Positions 51,504-61,392 of a stretch of 64,000 nt of DNA are shown piece after piece. Source of the DNA: Oxalobacteraceae bacterium (GTDB taxonomy: Bacteria > Pseudomonadota > Gammaproteobacteria > Burkholderiales > Burkholderiaceae_D); the NCBI GenBank assembly GCA_025352145.1, contig JANXTY010000047.1, forward strand, positions 62,001-126,000. Reading direction: 5' to 3'. Both the position numbers and the translations under genes were made by a program. The number at the start of each line of letters is the position of its first letter. The stretch's first letter is position 1. Below the pieces are notes generated by a model that made no database searches, had not been told where the DNA came from, and saw only the letters and a list, made by a program, of their open reading frames with translations.

Positions 51504-51950
51504 ATGGCCGCGCCCAATGCTTGGATATTAGACCTCGGCACCTCATTTCGGGCGGCAATTGGCAGCCGTGAACTGGTGCAAATTGTCGAAGCACCCACCA
51601 CATTTCTTGTGCCGCTGACGCCGACGTATAGTCGTCATGTAGTTTTTTGGCAGAAGCGCATGGTGCCCGTCATGGATTTATCGATTCGCCTGGGTGGACC
51701 GCCCACCGAACACACGCTATTAGCGCTCGTTGGCTACCAGGATCCCTGTGATCAAACGGTCGGCGTGGGCGCAATTGTATTGGCTACTCCACCCGTGAGG
51801 ATTACAGTCAATGATTCTCAAGCAACCGCCTTGGATCAGCAAGGCCCTTGCTGGAAGGAGCTGGCCATTTCCTGTTTTGAGCGCGATGGCATGGTCATTC
51901 CGGTACTGCATCTAAGCCGCATGTTTGGTATTGGTATGCGGCACAATTAG
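51504..51950 (+). CDS. CheW-like protein
   Basis: A 148-aa divergent CheW-domain protein: FRAAIGSRELVQIVEAPTTFLVPL, VVFWQKRMVPVMDLSIRLGG, LLALVGYQD and MVIPVLHLSRMF. Its ATG follows gagagaaaatc. It is the last gene of the same-strand run and the third CheW of the cluster. Its location beyond the sulfation genes is the best evidence that those genes belong to the chemosensory unit. Confidence 0.8.
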   Translation: MAAPNAWILDLGTSFRAAIGSRELVQIVEAPTTFLVPLTPTYSRHVVFWQKRMVPVMDLSIRLGGPPTEHTLLALVGYQDPCDQTVGVGAIVLATPPVRITVNDSQATALDQQGPCWKELAISCFERDGMVIPVLHLSRMFGIGMRHN

Positions 51951-52045
51951 ACAATATGCGCACTCAAACCGCGAATTAATAGGGCTCGGCGGTTTCAAAT
52001 ATCTACCCTAAGTTGAGTCGATCGCCTATTTTTGACCCGTGAATG

Positions 52046-52744
52046 TCAAGACGGTAATAGCAGGCGATAGCCCACAGCCGTTTCAGTCAAAAAATAGTGC
52101 GGTTGAGTTGGGTCATCTTCCAGCTTTTTCCGCAAATGTCCCATGTATATGTGCACATAATGTGTGCTTTCCGAGTGCGAAGGCCCCCATACCTCCCGTA
52201 GTAATTGCGGATTGGTAATGACCCGTCCGGCAGTACTCACGAGGATGGTTAGCAGCCGATATTCCGTGGGGGTTAAATGTACAAGTTGATTGGCCTTTGT
52301 TACTAGGCGCGTCTTCAAGTCTACTTTAACGTCGCCGAACTGAACCATCCCGTCACTGCCAGTGGGTGATTGGCGATGTCGCCGAACCGCAGAGCGTACT
52401 CGTGCGAGCAATTCGCCAATCCCAAAAGGTTTGCTCAAATAATCGTCAGCGCCTGCATCAAGTGCCTTGATTTTATCGGACTCATTTATGCGAGCGGACA
52501 GTATGACGATGGGAACAGTAGACCATTGTCGTACCTCCCGAATGAAATCGACGCCATCGCCGTCGGGCAGTCCGAGGTCGAGAATAATTAAATTCGGCTT
52601 GCGCGTTCCTGCATCGACCAAGCCGCGTCGCATTGTTTCTGCTTCAAAAATTTGCCAGCCTTCTTCTTCCAGCGCAGTGCGCACGAATCTCCGGATTTGC
52701 GGTTCGTCTTCGACTAATAACGCGACTGGCAACGATTCGCTCAT
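52046..52744 (-). CDS. kdpE: KdpE response regulator
   Basis: A 232-aa OmpR/PhoB-type regulator. The receiver has LVEDEPQIRRFV, phosphoacceptor Asp in LIILDLGLPDGDG and Lys in LSKPFGIGEL. The winged-helix DNA-binding domain has HLTPTEYRLLTILVSTAGRV and YVHIYMGHLRKKLE. It activates the kdp operon when K+ is limiting. The start overlaps the kdpD stop by four bases. It is the last gene of the operon. Confidence 0.95.
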   Translation of the reverse strand: MSESLPVALLVEDEPQIRRFVRTALEEEGWQIFEAETMRRGLVDAGTRKPNLIILDLGLPDGDGVDFIREVRQWSTVPIVILSARINESDKIKALDAGADDYLSKPFGIGELLARVRSAVRRHRQSPTGSDGMVQFGDVKVDLKTRLVTKANQLVHLTPTEYRLLTILVSTAGRVITNPQLLREVWGPSHSESTHYVHIYMGHLRKKLEDDPTQPHYFLTETAVGYRLLLPS

Positions 52745-55545
52745 AAGATAGGGGGAACAATATTGTCTGCATTATCATCAAGGTCCGGCATAACAGGTGG
52801 CAGACCGAGCGGCAAGGTAAATACAAACGATGCGCCATCATCAGGTGAACGAGTAGCACGAATTTTACCGCCATGCGCTTCCACGATAGCACGGCAAATG
52901 GCGAGGCCTAAACCGACACCTCGTGTGACTGATTCCCGTTCACCACGGGTAAACTTTTCAAAGATGGCTTCTTCCATACCGACGGGAAGACCAGGTCCAT
53001 TATCCGTCACTGAAATTTCAAGACTCGGACCCTTGGCACGGGCTGCAATCACAATGCGCGAATTCGGCGGTGTATATTTGGTCGCATTTTCGAGAAGGTT
53101 GCACAGCACGCGTTCCACTAACAGGGCATCGAATTGAACCAGTGGAAAATCAGTGGCGATGCGTGTTTCTACTACGTGTTTTCCGAGAAATGTCTGACTT
53201 GCCCGCAATGCGCTCCCGACAACTACTTCGAACGGTTGCCATTCCAGTTTGAGTTTGACTTCACCGCTTTGGATGCGTGCCATATCGAGTAGGTTAGTTA
53301 CCAGATTACTCATTCTTAGGGTTTCATCCTGCAATGCTTTCGCCAGCTCTTTTTGGGCCACGGAAAGAGCTGGCTTTGATCTTGAAAGCGATTCTGACAA
53401 TCCGACCAGCGCAGTCAATGGCGTACGCAAATCATGTGATAGCGCGGCTAGCAAGGAATTGCGAAGCCGCTCGGATTCCATGTGTACCAACGCGTCTTGT
53501 GCCACTTCGATGTAGTGCACCCGTTCTAGCGCAATCGCGGCCAGAGTGGCGAAGGTATCGAGTTGTCGACGTTGTTCTGGAATCAGTAGCCAGCGGCGGC
53601 CTTCTGGCTGAAGCGCCAGCACACCTCGGGTGCGCATGGGGGCCACCAGCGGCAGATAAAAAAAGTGGCTACCCGGTAGTGTGTCGGTACCAATCCCGGC
53701 GGGTAATGCGTGGTCGAATGCCCACTGCGCGATACTCATATCCTGTGTACTCATATTCGGGATTCTTACAGAATCGTCCAGCATTTCCAGTATTGCCGGT
53801 GCTTGCAAGCGCCCCTCATTGTCTGGGACCAGCAGTATTGCCGTGGCGCGAAAGGTGCGAATGATGAACGTGCGTGTAATTTCGAACACTTGCTCGGTTT
53901 GTAAGGTGCCGGATAATTCGCGGGAAAATTCATAGAGTGCGCGGGCACGAGATTCCCGATGGGTTGCGATGCGAGCCTGAAAGCGCAGGTTGGAAGTCAG
54001 GTGTGCAGTGATTAACCCAACCACTAGCATGACGCCGAAAGTCACGATATATTGCAAATCGCTGACTGCAAATGAAAATCGTGGGGGGACAAAAAAGAAA
54101 TCGAATGACGCCACGCCAACAATGGTTGCCACCACTGAGGGACCACGACCGAAGCGTACAGCCACAAGAACCACCGTCAGCAGAAAGAGCATGACGATAT
54201 TAGCAAGGTCTAAATAGGATACGAGCGGAGTGGCAACGCCAGCGGTCAACAAGCTAGCACACGTAGCGGCAATGTAGCGCCATGCGCGCCGCTTGCGATG
54301 GGGATTATCTGGTTCGCCTGAATCGGTCGCGCTAGAAGCAATGGCGGTCAACCCTTTGGTATGTGATCCGGTCACACGTTGCGTTTTGTTCGCAGCGTTA
54401 TGCGTGATTTCACTACCTAACTCGGTTAGATCAATATCAGACGCAAGCGTTGCAATGCGTTTTTGGTGGGGCACGCGCCACGGCCATGTCGGATGGGCTC
54501 GCCCTAAAATAATTTTTGAAAAATTGTGGGCTCGCGCATAGCCGACGATCGCTTCGGCAATACCGTTTCCAGTTAAAACAGCCGTCGTTGCGCCTAACTC
54601 TTGACCCAGTTTTAAAGTCTTAAGAATACGTTCGCGTTGCGTTGAAGGCAGACGCTGCAATTGCGGCGTTTCAATATATATCACATGCCACTCTGCGTTG
54701 AGCTGACTTGCTAGCCGAGCGGTGCTGCGAATAATATGTTCGGCCCCGGAACGCGGCCCTATGCACGCCAATAATGCGGAATCGGTTTTCCACACCGTAT
54801 TGATGGACTTTTCGATGCGGTATGCTTGAACGTCGTTTTCTACTCGGTCGGCGGTGCGACGCAGAGCGAGTTCGCGCAAGGCGATCAGGTTGCCCTTACG
54901 AAAAAAATTTTGCGATGCGCGTTCGGCCTGTTGCGCTTGATAAACCTTGCCTCCCTTGAGCCGCGCCAACAATTCATCTGCCGGAATATCGACAAAAACA
55001 ACTTCGTCGGCTTTATCAAAAACCGTATCAGGAAAAGTTTCTGTCACACGGATGCCGGTGATGCCGCCGATGACATCGTTGAGGCTTTCCAAATGTTGCA
55101 CATTGACTGTGGTGAATACGTCGATCTCTGCATCGAGCAATTCGTCTACATCTTGCCAGCGTTTTGGATGACGCGATTCTGCTGCGTTCGAATGTGCCAA
55201 TTCATCCATTAACATCAATGCGGGACGACGCATTAGTGCGCCGTCGATGTCAAATTCAGGGAGTGTCTTGCCGCGATAGTCGATTTTTTTTAGCGGTAAA
55301 ATTTCTAGCCCGGAAAGCTGAGATGCGGTGTCATGACGGCCATGCGTTTCCACCACGCCCACTACAACGTCCACACCATCGGCCTGCAGTTTTCGCGCAG
55401 CGGACAACATCGCGTATGTTTTTCCTACACCGGCTGAGGCACCGAAATAAATGCGCAGTTTTCCGCGTCCCGCACGCAGTTCTGATGCTTGCACTTGGGC
55501 CAGCAAGAGGTCGGGGTCGGGGCGTTGATGATTGAGTGGATACAT
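52741..55545 (-). CDS. kdpD: KdpD potassium sensor histidine kinase
   Basis: A 934-aa sensor kinase. Domains: KdpD N-terminal domain with Walker A FGASAGVGKTYAM and Walker B-like LMLMDELAHSN; a USP-like domain (residues about 250-375); four membrane helices (about 430-520); a GAF-like region; HisKA with AALSHDLRTPLTAL; and HATPase (LENATKYTPPN, DNGPGLP, GVGLGLAICRAIVEAHGG). It senses low K+ and phosphorylates KdpE. It lies 33 bases downstream of kdpC. Confidence 0.95.
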   Translation of the reverse strand: MYPLNHQRPDPDLLLAQVQASELRAGRGKLRIYFGASAGVGKTYAMLSAARKLQADGVDVVVGVVETHGRHDTASQLSGLEILPLKKIDYRGKTLPEFDIDGALMRRPALMLMDELAHSNAAESRHPKRWQDVDELLDAEIDVFTTVNVQHLESLNDVIGGITGIRVTETFPDTVFDKADEVVFVDIPADELLARLKGGKVYQAQQAERASQNFFRKGNLIALRELALRRTADRVENDVQAYRIEKSINTVWKTDSALLACIGPRSGAEHIIRSTARLASQLNAEWHVIYIETPQLQRLPSTQRERILKTLKLGQELGATTAVLTGNGIAEAIVGYARAHNFSKIILGRAHPTWPWRVPHQKRIATLASDIDLTELGSEITHNAANKTQRVTGSHTKGLTAIASSATDSGEPDNPHRKRRAWRYIAATCASLLTAGVATPLVSYLDLANIVMLFLLTVVLVAVRFGRGPSVVATIVGVASFDFFFVPPRFSFAVSDLQYIVTFGVMLVVGLITAHLTSNLRFQARIATHRESRARALYEFSRELSGTLQTEQVFEITRTFIIRTFRATAILLVPDNEGRLQAPAILEMLDDSVRIPNMSTQDMSIAQWAFDHALPAGIGTDTLPGSHFFYLPLVAPMRTRGVLALQPEGRRWLLIPEQRRQLDTFATLAAIALERVHYIEVAQDALVHMESERLRNSLLAALSHDLRTPLTALVGLSESLSRSKPALSVAQKELAKALQDETLRMSNLVTNLLDMARIQSGEVKLKLEWQPFEVVVGSALRASQTFLGKHVVETRIATDFPLVQFDALLVERVLCNLLENATKYTPPNSRIVIAARAKGPSLEISVTDNGPGLPVGMEEAIFEKFTRGERESVTRGVGLGLAICRAIVEAHGGKIRATRSPDDGASFVFTLPLGLPPVMPDLDDNADNIVPPIL

Positions 55546-55578
55546 ATTTCTGCGGCCTAATGCGATTGCATTTTCCCT

Positions 55579-56157
55579 TTAAGATGAATGAAATTGATCC
55601 AGTTCTACATTTAATTCAAGTACATTGATACGCGGCTCCCCGAAAAAACCAAAGTGCTGCGATGCCTTATGTTGGTCGATCATGCTCCGTACAACATCGA
55701 GAGTCAATTTACGCTCGCGGGCTATCCGGCCAGCTTGGTAATAGGCAGCGGCAACACTGATTTCTGGATCGAGGCCGCTGGCCGAGGTCGTTACCAGGTC
55801 AACCGGGATCGGCAATGTATTGGTGGGATCGGTGGCTTTCAATACATTGATGCGGCCTTTTATGGCATCAACCAGGGCTGGGTTACTGGGTCCTAAGTTA
55901 GAGCCGCCTGATGCGGTAGCATTATTGGGCATCGGGCTGGTCGCCGATGGGCGTCCCCAGAAATATTGTGGCGATGAAAATGATTGACCAATTAGTGCTG
56001 ACCCGACTGGCCGACCGTTACGTTCAATGATGCTGCCACCCGCTTGGCTGGCAAATACGACCTGTCCAATTCCGGTGATTGCTAACGGGTACAGGACACC
56101 ACAAATCAGAGTCAATACGGAGAACAATATGAACGCGGGACGAAGAATTGATTTCAT
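55579..56157 (-). CDS. kdpC: KdpC subunit of the K+-transporting ATPase
   Basis: A 192-aa periplasmic subunit with one N-terminal membrane helix (PAFILFSVLTLICGVLYPLAI) and the conserved GSALIGQSFSSPQYFWGRPSAT and SGLDPEISVAAAYYQAGRIA blocks. It stabilises the KdpFABC complex. The start follows aggaaatttcc, 9 bases after kdpB. Confidence 0.96.
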   Translation of the reverse strand: MKSILRPAFILFSVLTLICGVLYPLAITGIGQVVFASQAGGSIIERNGRPVGSALIGQSFSSPQYFWGRPSATSPMPNNATASGGSNLGPSNPALVDAIKGRINVLKATDPTNTLPIPVDLVTTSASGLDPEISVAAAYYQAGRIARERKLTLDVVRSMIDQHKASQHFGFFGEPRINVLELNVELDQFHSS

Positions 56158-56166
56158 GGAAATTTC

Positions 56167-58275
56167 CTAAAAAAAATGGCACAGGGTGAGCAAGACATCA
56201 ATGATTTTGATGCCCCCAAACGGGACCGCAATGCCGCCAAGTCCGTAAATTAACAGATTGCGACGTAGCAGCGCGGCGGCCCCGACAGCGCGATATTTGA
56301 CCCCCTTCAATGCGAGTGGGATCAACATCAGGATAATGAGCGCATTGAAAATTACTGCGGACATAATGGCCGACGAGGGGCTGGTCAGATGCATTACATC
56401 CAGTGCTTTCAATGGCGGATAGGTTGTCACGAACGCGGCCGGAATAATGGCAAAATATTTCGCAATGTCATTGGCGATGGAAAATGTGGTAAGCGATCCG
56501 CGTGTCATCAGCATTTGCTTGCCAATTTCCACAATCTCCAGCAACTTGGTCGGATTGGAATCGAGATCGACCATGTTGCCTGCCTCTTTTGCTGCTTGCG
56601 TGCCGGAGTTCATGGCCACTGCCACATCTGCCTGAGCCAGAGCGGGCGCATCATTAGTGCCGTCCCCTGTCATCGCCACCAAGCGCCCATCGGATTGATA
56701 ACTGCGGATCAGCTTGAGTTTTTCTTCAGGAGTCGCTTCTGCCAGAAAATCGTCCACACCCGCTTCTGCTGCAATCGTCGCAGCGGTAAGTTTGTTATCC
56801 CCCGTGATCATTACAGTCTTGATACCCATGCGGCGCAATTCGGCGAAGCGTTCTTTGATGCCACCTTTGACGATATCTTTAAGTTCGATGGTACCCATTA
56901 CCCGGCCTTTGTCCACGACGACTAACGGCGTGCTTCCGTTGCGTGCGATGTCGTCTACGGTTTTTATTACTTCGGCAGGAAACGGGTATCCCAGAGCTTC
57001 GACATATTTCTTCATCGAATCGCTGGCACCTTTTCGAATTGAACGAGCATCCATATCAATACCGCTCATCCGGGTTTGCGCAGTGAAGGATACAAAGGTG
57101 GCGTTGAGGGCGCTCATGTCGCGTTCGCGGATATTAAATTTTTGTTTGGCCAGGACCGCAATACTGCGGCCTTCCGGGGTCTTGTCTGCAAGCGACGCCA
57201 ATTGGGCAGAATCGGCCAGCTGGATTTCTGTCACACCCGGCGCGGGTACGAATTTAGCCGCTTGTCGATTGCCTAGCGTGATCGTACCCGTCTTGTCTAG
57301 CAATAGCACATCTACATCGCCTGCTGCTTCGACTGCACGCCCTGACGTTGCGATCACGTTGGCACGCATCATGCGACTCATGCCCGCGACGCCGATTGCC
57401 GAGAGCAGACCGCCGATGGTGGTGGGAATAAGGCACACTAATAAGGCGATGAGTACCGTGATTGTGACGGGCGAACTGGTAATGCCAGCGGCTTTGGCAA
57501 CCTCGACCGAATAAAGCGAGAAGGGTAGTAGGGTGACCGTTACGATCAGGAACACGATGGTCAGTGCGACCAGCAAGATAGTGAGCGCAATTTCATTCGG
57601 CGTTTTCTGACGCTTGGCTCCCTCGACCATGGCAATCATGCGATCTATGAAAGCTTCGCCCGGATTAACGGTGATGCGTACCACCAACCAATCCGATAGC
57701 ACGCGTGTACCACCCGTGACCGATGAAAAATCACCCCCCGATTCACGAATGACTGGAGCTGATTCGCCTGTGATCGCGCTTTCATCGACTGAGGCCAGGC
57801 CTTCAATCACTTCGCCGTCGATGGGGATAATGTCACCGGCTTCCACCAGAACTGTATCGCCTTTGTGCAGCTTCTCGGCAACTGTAGTAACCCAAGAATT
57901 TCCATATTTCGGCGCATCGAGTTTTTTGGCTGCTACTGTGTTTTTCAGCGTGCGTAAGAAACCCGCTTGTGCTTTGCTACGGCCTTCCGCGAGCGCTTCA
58001 GCAAAATTGGCAAATAACACCGTTAACCAAAGCCAAACAGACACCGACAAAATGAAGGATGGACTGGCTTCGCCTGTGCCGCTCCAGGACTGAACAAACA
58101 GCATGGTCGTAAGAATGCTGCCGATATAGACCACGCACATGACGGGATTGCGAAACTGATGGCGCGGGTTAAGTTTTTTGAATGTGTCGATGAAGGCGGC
58201 TTGCATCAAGACGGGGTCGAGAAGAGACAGGCTTGTCCGTAATGGGATAGGGGTGATTGGCTCGATGATTTGCAT
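56167..58275 (-). CDS. kdpB: KdpB ATPase subunit
   Basis: A 702-aa P-type ATPase subunit. It has the TGES motif ([10 protein letters not shown]), the phosphorylation site [27 protein letters not shown] and [21 protein letters not shown]. Seven membrane helices and the usual length are present. It powers K+ transport through KdpA. The start follows aaggagactgtc. Confidence 0.97.
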   Translation of the reverse strand: MQIIEPITPIPLRTSLSLLDPVLMQAAFIDTFKKLNPRHQFRNPVMCVVYIGSILTTMLFVQSWSGTGEASPSFILSVSVWLWLTVLFANFAEALAEGRSKAQAGFLRTLKNTVAAKKLDAPKYGNSWVTTVAEKLHKGDTVLVEAGDIIPIDGEVIEGLASVDESAITGESAPVIRESGGDFSSVTGGTRVLSDWLVVRITVNPGEAFIDRMIAMVEGAKRQKTPNEIALTILLVALTIVFLIVTVTLLPFSLYSVEVAKAAGITSSPVTITVLIALLVCLIPTTIGGLLSAIGVAGMSRMMRANVIATSGRAVEAAGDVDVLLLDKTGTITLGNRQAAKFVPAPGVTEIQLADSAQLASLADKTPEGRSIAVLAKQKFNIRERDMSALNATFVSFTAQTRMSGIDMDARSIRKGASDSMKKYVEALGYPFPAEVIKTVDDIARNGSTPLVVVDKGRVMGTIELKDIVKGGIKERFAELRRMGIKTVMITGDNKLTAATIAAEAGVDDFLAEATPEEKLKLIRSYQSDGRLVAMTGDGTNDAPALAQADVAVAMNSGTQAAKEAGNMVDLDSNPTKLLEIVEIGKQMLMTRGSLTTFSIANDIAKYFAIIPAAFVTTYPPLKALDVMHLTSPSSAIMSAVIFNALIILMLIPLALKGVKYRAVGAAALLRRNLLIYGLGGIAVPFGGIKIIDVLLTLCHFF

Positions 58276-58290
58276 GACAGTCTCCTTAAA

Positions 58291-60099
58291 TTAGCGTCCG
58301 AAGACTTGTAGGTGTTCAATCATCGGCCCGAGCGCGAGCGCAGGCACATAGTTCAATACACCCACTAGAACCACGACGCCAACCAGCAATGCAATGAACA
58401 AAGGACCATGTGTAGGCATGGTGCCGCCAGTGATTTCCAACCGTTTTTTTGCAGACAGCGATCCGGCGATTGCAAGGATCGGTGCGATCATGGCAAAACG
58501 CCCAAACCACATTGCAATGGCGAGTAAGGTGTTATAAAAAGGCGTATTGGCCGATAACCCTGCGAATGCGCTGCCATTATTGTTGGTTGCTGAACTGAAG
58601 GCATACAGAATTTCTGAAAAACCGTGCGCTCCGGGATTAGCGACACCGACTTTGCCAGAATCGAGCATTACCGCAATTGCCGTGCCGGTCAGTACCAGTA
58701 CTGGCGTTACCAAGATCGCGATAGAGGTCATTTTCATCTCGTATGCCTGGATTTTTTTCCCTAAATATTCGGGAGTACGCCCAATCATCAGACCGGCGAT
58801 GAATACGGCCAGAATTGCGAAAATGAGCATGCCGTACAAACCGGAACCGACCCCGCCGAACACCACTTCACCCAACTGGATCAGTACCAGCGGCACCATT
58901 CCGCCCAGCGGCATGAATGAATCGTGCATCGCATTGACTGCGCCGCAAGACGCGGCAGTTGTGATGGCAGCGAACAGCGCCGATGCGCTGATACCAAAAC
59001 GTGTTTCTTTACCTTCCATGTTGCCGCCCGATTGCAACGCGCTGGCAACCTGATCCACACCGAGTGCATGCAACGCGGGATGCGCTTGTTGTTCCGCAAT
59101 CATGACAATGGCTGTCGTTGCTACAAAAATCAGTGTCATTGCACCAAGCACTGCCCAACCCTGGCGCATGTCGCCGACCATTTTTCCAAAAGCAAAACAT
59201 AATCCGGCAGGAATCAGAAAAATCGATAGCATTTGGAAAAAGTTGGAAAGCGGCGTCGGATTTTCATACGGATGCGCTGAGTTAGCATTGAAAAATCCGC
59301 CGCCATTAGTACCGATCATTTTGATCGCTTCTTGCGAAGCGACCGGACCCATTGCAATGGTCTGCGTCTTGGCGGTGATGGTGTCGAGGATGGGGTACCC
59401 CTTGATGTCCTTTAGCATCTGTCCGTCGGGGCCGTTCTTCGGCTGTGTGTAGGTGATCGGATCGAGAAGAGTCACTTCCTTGTATGCAGAAAAATTCTGA
59501 ATCACGCCTTGCCCCATGAGAAATAGGGCGAAAACAGCCGACAAAGGGAGCAGCACGTACAAAGTCGAACGGGTAATATCGACCCAGAAATTGCCAATGG
59601 TTTTGGTAGAGCGTGCGGCGAAACCACGAATTAATGCAAAGGCGACCGCCATGCCGGTTGCCGCAGAAAAAAAATTCTGGCCTGTCAATACCAGCATCTG
59701 GGTTAGATAGCTCATCGTCGATTCTCCGCTGTATCCTTGCCAGTTGGTATTGCTGACGAAGCTTACGGCAGTGTTAAAAGCAGAGTCTGCGCTAATGTTT
59801 GGAAAGGCCTGCGGATTTAGGGGCAGCCACGCTTGCAAGCGCTGTGCTGCATACACAATCAGTGCTCCCATTGCATTGAAAACGAGTAGGGCAATGGCAT
59901 ACGTTTTCCAGCCCATAGCCGAATCTGGTGTGACCCCGGAAATGCGGTAAAGAAAATTTTCTGCTTTAGTCAGCCAACCTAAGCCATGAATGGGCCCACA
60001 GTTACCGACCTTCGCCAGATAAAGACCCAAGGGGTAAGCGAACGTCAACAAGCCGACTAGGAATGTGCCAAGCAGCATGAATGATTGGTATGTCATCAT
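58291..60099 (-). CDS. kdpA: KdpA potassium-binding subunit
   Basis: A 602-aa channel-like subunit. Selectivity-loop segments are visible, such as [49 protein letters not shown] and [13 protein letters not shown]. The frame stays open to 60267, but the ATG at 60099 follows ggagaattt and gives the family N-terminus (a second ATG is adjacent). Its start overlaps the kdpF stop. Confidence 0.96.
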   Translation of the reverse strand: MMTYQSFMLLGTFLVGLLTFAYPLGLYLAKVGNCGPIHGLGWLTKAENFLYRISGVTPDSAMGWKTYAIALLVFNAMGALIVYAAQRLQAWLPLNPQAFPNISADSAFNTAVSFVSNTNWQGYSGESTMSYLTQMLVLTGQNFFSAATGMAVAFALIRGFAARSTKTIGNFWVDITRSTLYVLLPLSAVFALFLMGQGVIQNFSAYKEVTLLDPITYTQPKNGPDGQMLKDIKGYPILDTITAKTQTIAMGPVASQEAIKMIGTNGGGFFNANSAHPYENPTPLSNFFQMLSIFLIPAGLCFAFGKMVGDMRQGWAVLGAMTLIFVATTAIVMIAEQQAHPALHALGVDQVASALQSGGNMEGKETRFGISASALFAAITTAASCGAVNAMHDSFMPLGGMVPLVLIQLGEVVFGGVGSGLYGMLIFAILAVFIAGLMIGRTPEYLGKKIQAYEMKMTSIAILVTPVLVLTGTAIAVMLDSGKVGVANPGAHGFSEILYAFSSATNNNGSAFAGLSANTPFYNTLLAIAMWFGRFAMIAPILAIAGSLSAKKRLEITGGTMPTHGPLFIALLVGVVVLVGVLNYVPALALGPMIEHLQVFGR

Positions 60100-60185
60100 A
60101 AATTCTCCGCTCTCAGCAGGGCTGCCACTAGATACACCAGCAAGCAGGTCGCTACGATGGCGCCGATCACATAAAAAGTATTCAT
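60096..60185 (-). CDS. kdpF: KdpF small membrane subunit
   Basis: A 29-aa single-helix protein, [20 protein letters not shown] followed by AALLRAENL, which fits KdpF. It stabilises the Kdp complex in the membrane. Its ATG follows gggagagcagcc, and its TGA overlaps the kdpA start. The gene is too short for ordinary gene finders. Confidence 0.85.
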   Translation of the reverse strand: MNTFYVIGAIVATCLLVYLVAALLRAENL

Positions 60186-60274
60186 GGCTGCTCTCCCAAT
60201 AGGGCGCATCCAAAGGTAAGGGCGAGGGTGACGGCCAGAAAGGCAAGGATCGCGCCGATATAAACAATGTCCAT
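60182..60274 (-). CDS. 30-aa membrane ORF at the head of the kdp operon
   Basis: A short frame encoding [20 protein letters not shown] followed by [10 protein letters not shown]. It has one predicted membrane helix and ends in a polar tail. ggagatgttg precedes the ATG, and its TGA overlaps the kdpF start by four bases, the same coupling seen between kdpF and kdpA. The overlap and ribosome binding site argue for translation. I know of similar small ORFs before kdpF in Burkholderiales but not of a proven function. It may be a second small Kdp subunit or a leader peptide. Confidence 0.65.
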   Translation of the reverse strand: MDIVYIGAILAFLAVTLALTFGCALLGEQP

Positions 60275-60326
60275 CAACATCTCCAAACAAGGTGGTTTTG
60301 ATGATGTTCAGGTTAGCTGAATCGAC

Positions 60327-60349
60327 CTAAAAATTTTCTAAAAACTTTT
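60327..60349 (-). promoter_or_regulatory. Candidate KdpE-binding tandem repeat
   Basis: On the plus strand, ctaaaaatttt (60327-60337) is followed immediately by ctaaaaactttt (60338-60349). The two 11-12-base A/T-rich half-sites lie about 55-75 bases before the first kdp ORF. The spacing of one helical turn suits an OmpR-family dimer. This is inference from position and form. Confidence 0.4.
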
Positions 60350-60481
60350 TTGCTGGGGCTAAAGAAAATACAAAAATTGTTCCCTCCACTGCGTATTTTT
60401 TGGGTGCAAAGAACAATGTTGAAATTTACCTTGATTGATGAAATCTGCTAGGTAATTGCCAGGAAAACTGCCATGAAAAAA

Positions 60482-61282
60482 TCAGTCGAAGCGATAGGAA
60501 TCCATCGCTAGTGCGGCACCCAAAAATCCAGAGAATACGGTTTCTGTTTTCCACGGTGTACCCGCTGCGCCGAGAGCAACGAACAGCGGCAGAAAATGTT
60601 CGGGACTGGGATGCGCACGCAGGGCAGAAGGTGCGCGGGTATTCCAGTCAATGAGTTCATCGGCATGCCCCGCTTGAACACGTTCGTCCACCCAATTGCG
60701 AAATGCGGTGGCGTACTGTGCTATATCTTGGGCTGGATGCTGACTGAATGCGTCACGCAGATTGTGTGTCATGTGGCCGGAACCTATGATCAGTACGCCT
60801 TCTTCACGCAGGACTTCGAGCGCTTTTCCCATAGCAAAGTGGTGACGCGCTCCGCGCTCGGGTTGAACTGATAGTTGTAAAACGGGGATGTCGGCATCGG
60901 GATACATATGCAGTAATGGCGACCAGGCACCGTGGTCTAGTCCGCGCTGAGGTTCGATACTGGTGCGGGCATCGACGTCGCGCAGCAAATTTTTTATGCG
61001 TTCCGCCAAGGCCGGGGCACCCGGCGCGCGATATTGGATGCGATACAAGGCATCCGGGAAACCACCGAAATCATGGATCGTATCTGGTGTGGCGGAACCG
61101 GTGAGCATCGGCACAGGGGTTTCCCAGTGTGCCGATGCTATTAGGATTGCGTGCGGCTTGCCGATTCGTTGCGCCAGTGCTTCCCAGGCTTCTCCTGCGG
61201 CACCACCTTCGATGGCATGCATGGGCGAACCATGTGAGATGAACAGGGTGGGGAAACGCGGGAGGTCGAAGCGGTTATTCAT
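60482..61282 (-). CDS. Class III extradiol dioxygenase (LigB/DODA family, YgiD-like)
   Basis: A 266-aa metal-dependent dioxygenase. Conserved features are LFISHGSPMHAIEGG (metal His), ILIASAHWETPVP, GGFPDALYRIQYRAPG, RGLDHGAWSPLLHMYPDADI and GSGHMTHNLRD. The family includes DOPA 4,5-dioxygenase and aromatic ring-opening enzymes, and the substrate is not predictable. The start at 61282 follows aggagaaatt; a TTG/ATG further upstream was rejected. Confidence 0.88.
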   Translation of the reverse strand: MNNRFDLPRFPTLFISHGSPMHAIEGGAAGEAWEALAQRIGKPHAILIASAHWETPVPMLTGSATPDTIHDFGGFPDALYRIQYRAPGAPALAERIKNLLRDVDARTSIEPQRGLDHGAWSPLLHMYPDADIPVLQLSVQPERGARHHFAMGKALEVLREEGVLIIGSGHMTHNLRDAFSQHPAQDIAQYATAFRNWVDERVQAGHADELIDWNTRAPSALRAHPSPEHFLPLFVALGAAGTPWKTETVFSGFLGAALAMDSYRFD

Positions 61283-61392
61283 AATTTCTCCTGTGGGGGT
61301 GTTTAGTGTATACAACATTCGGATCTAGATGTTGCGCCGCAAGATGGTAAAATCTGCGGTTATTCGAATCCATATTACTAAAGGTTTTATCC

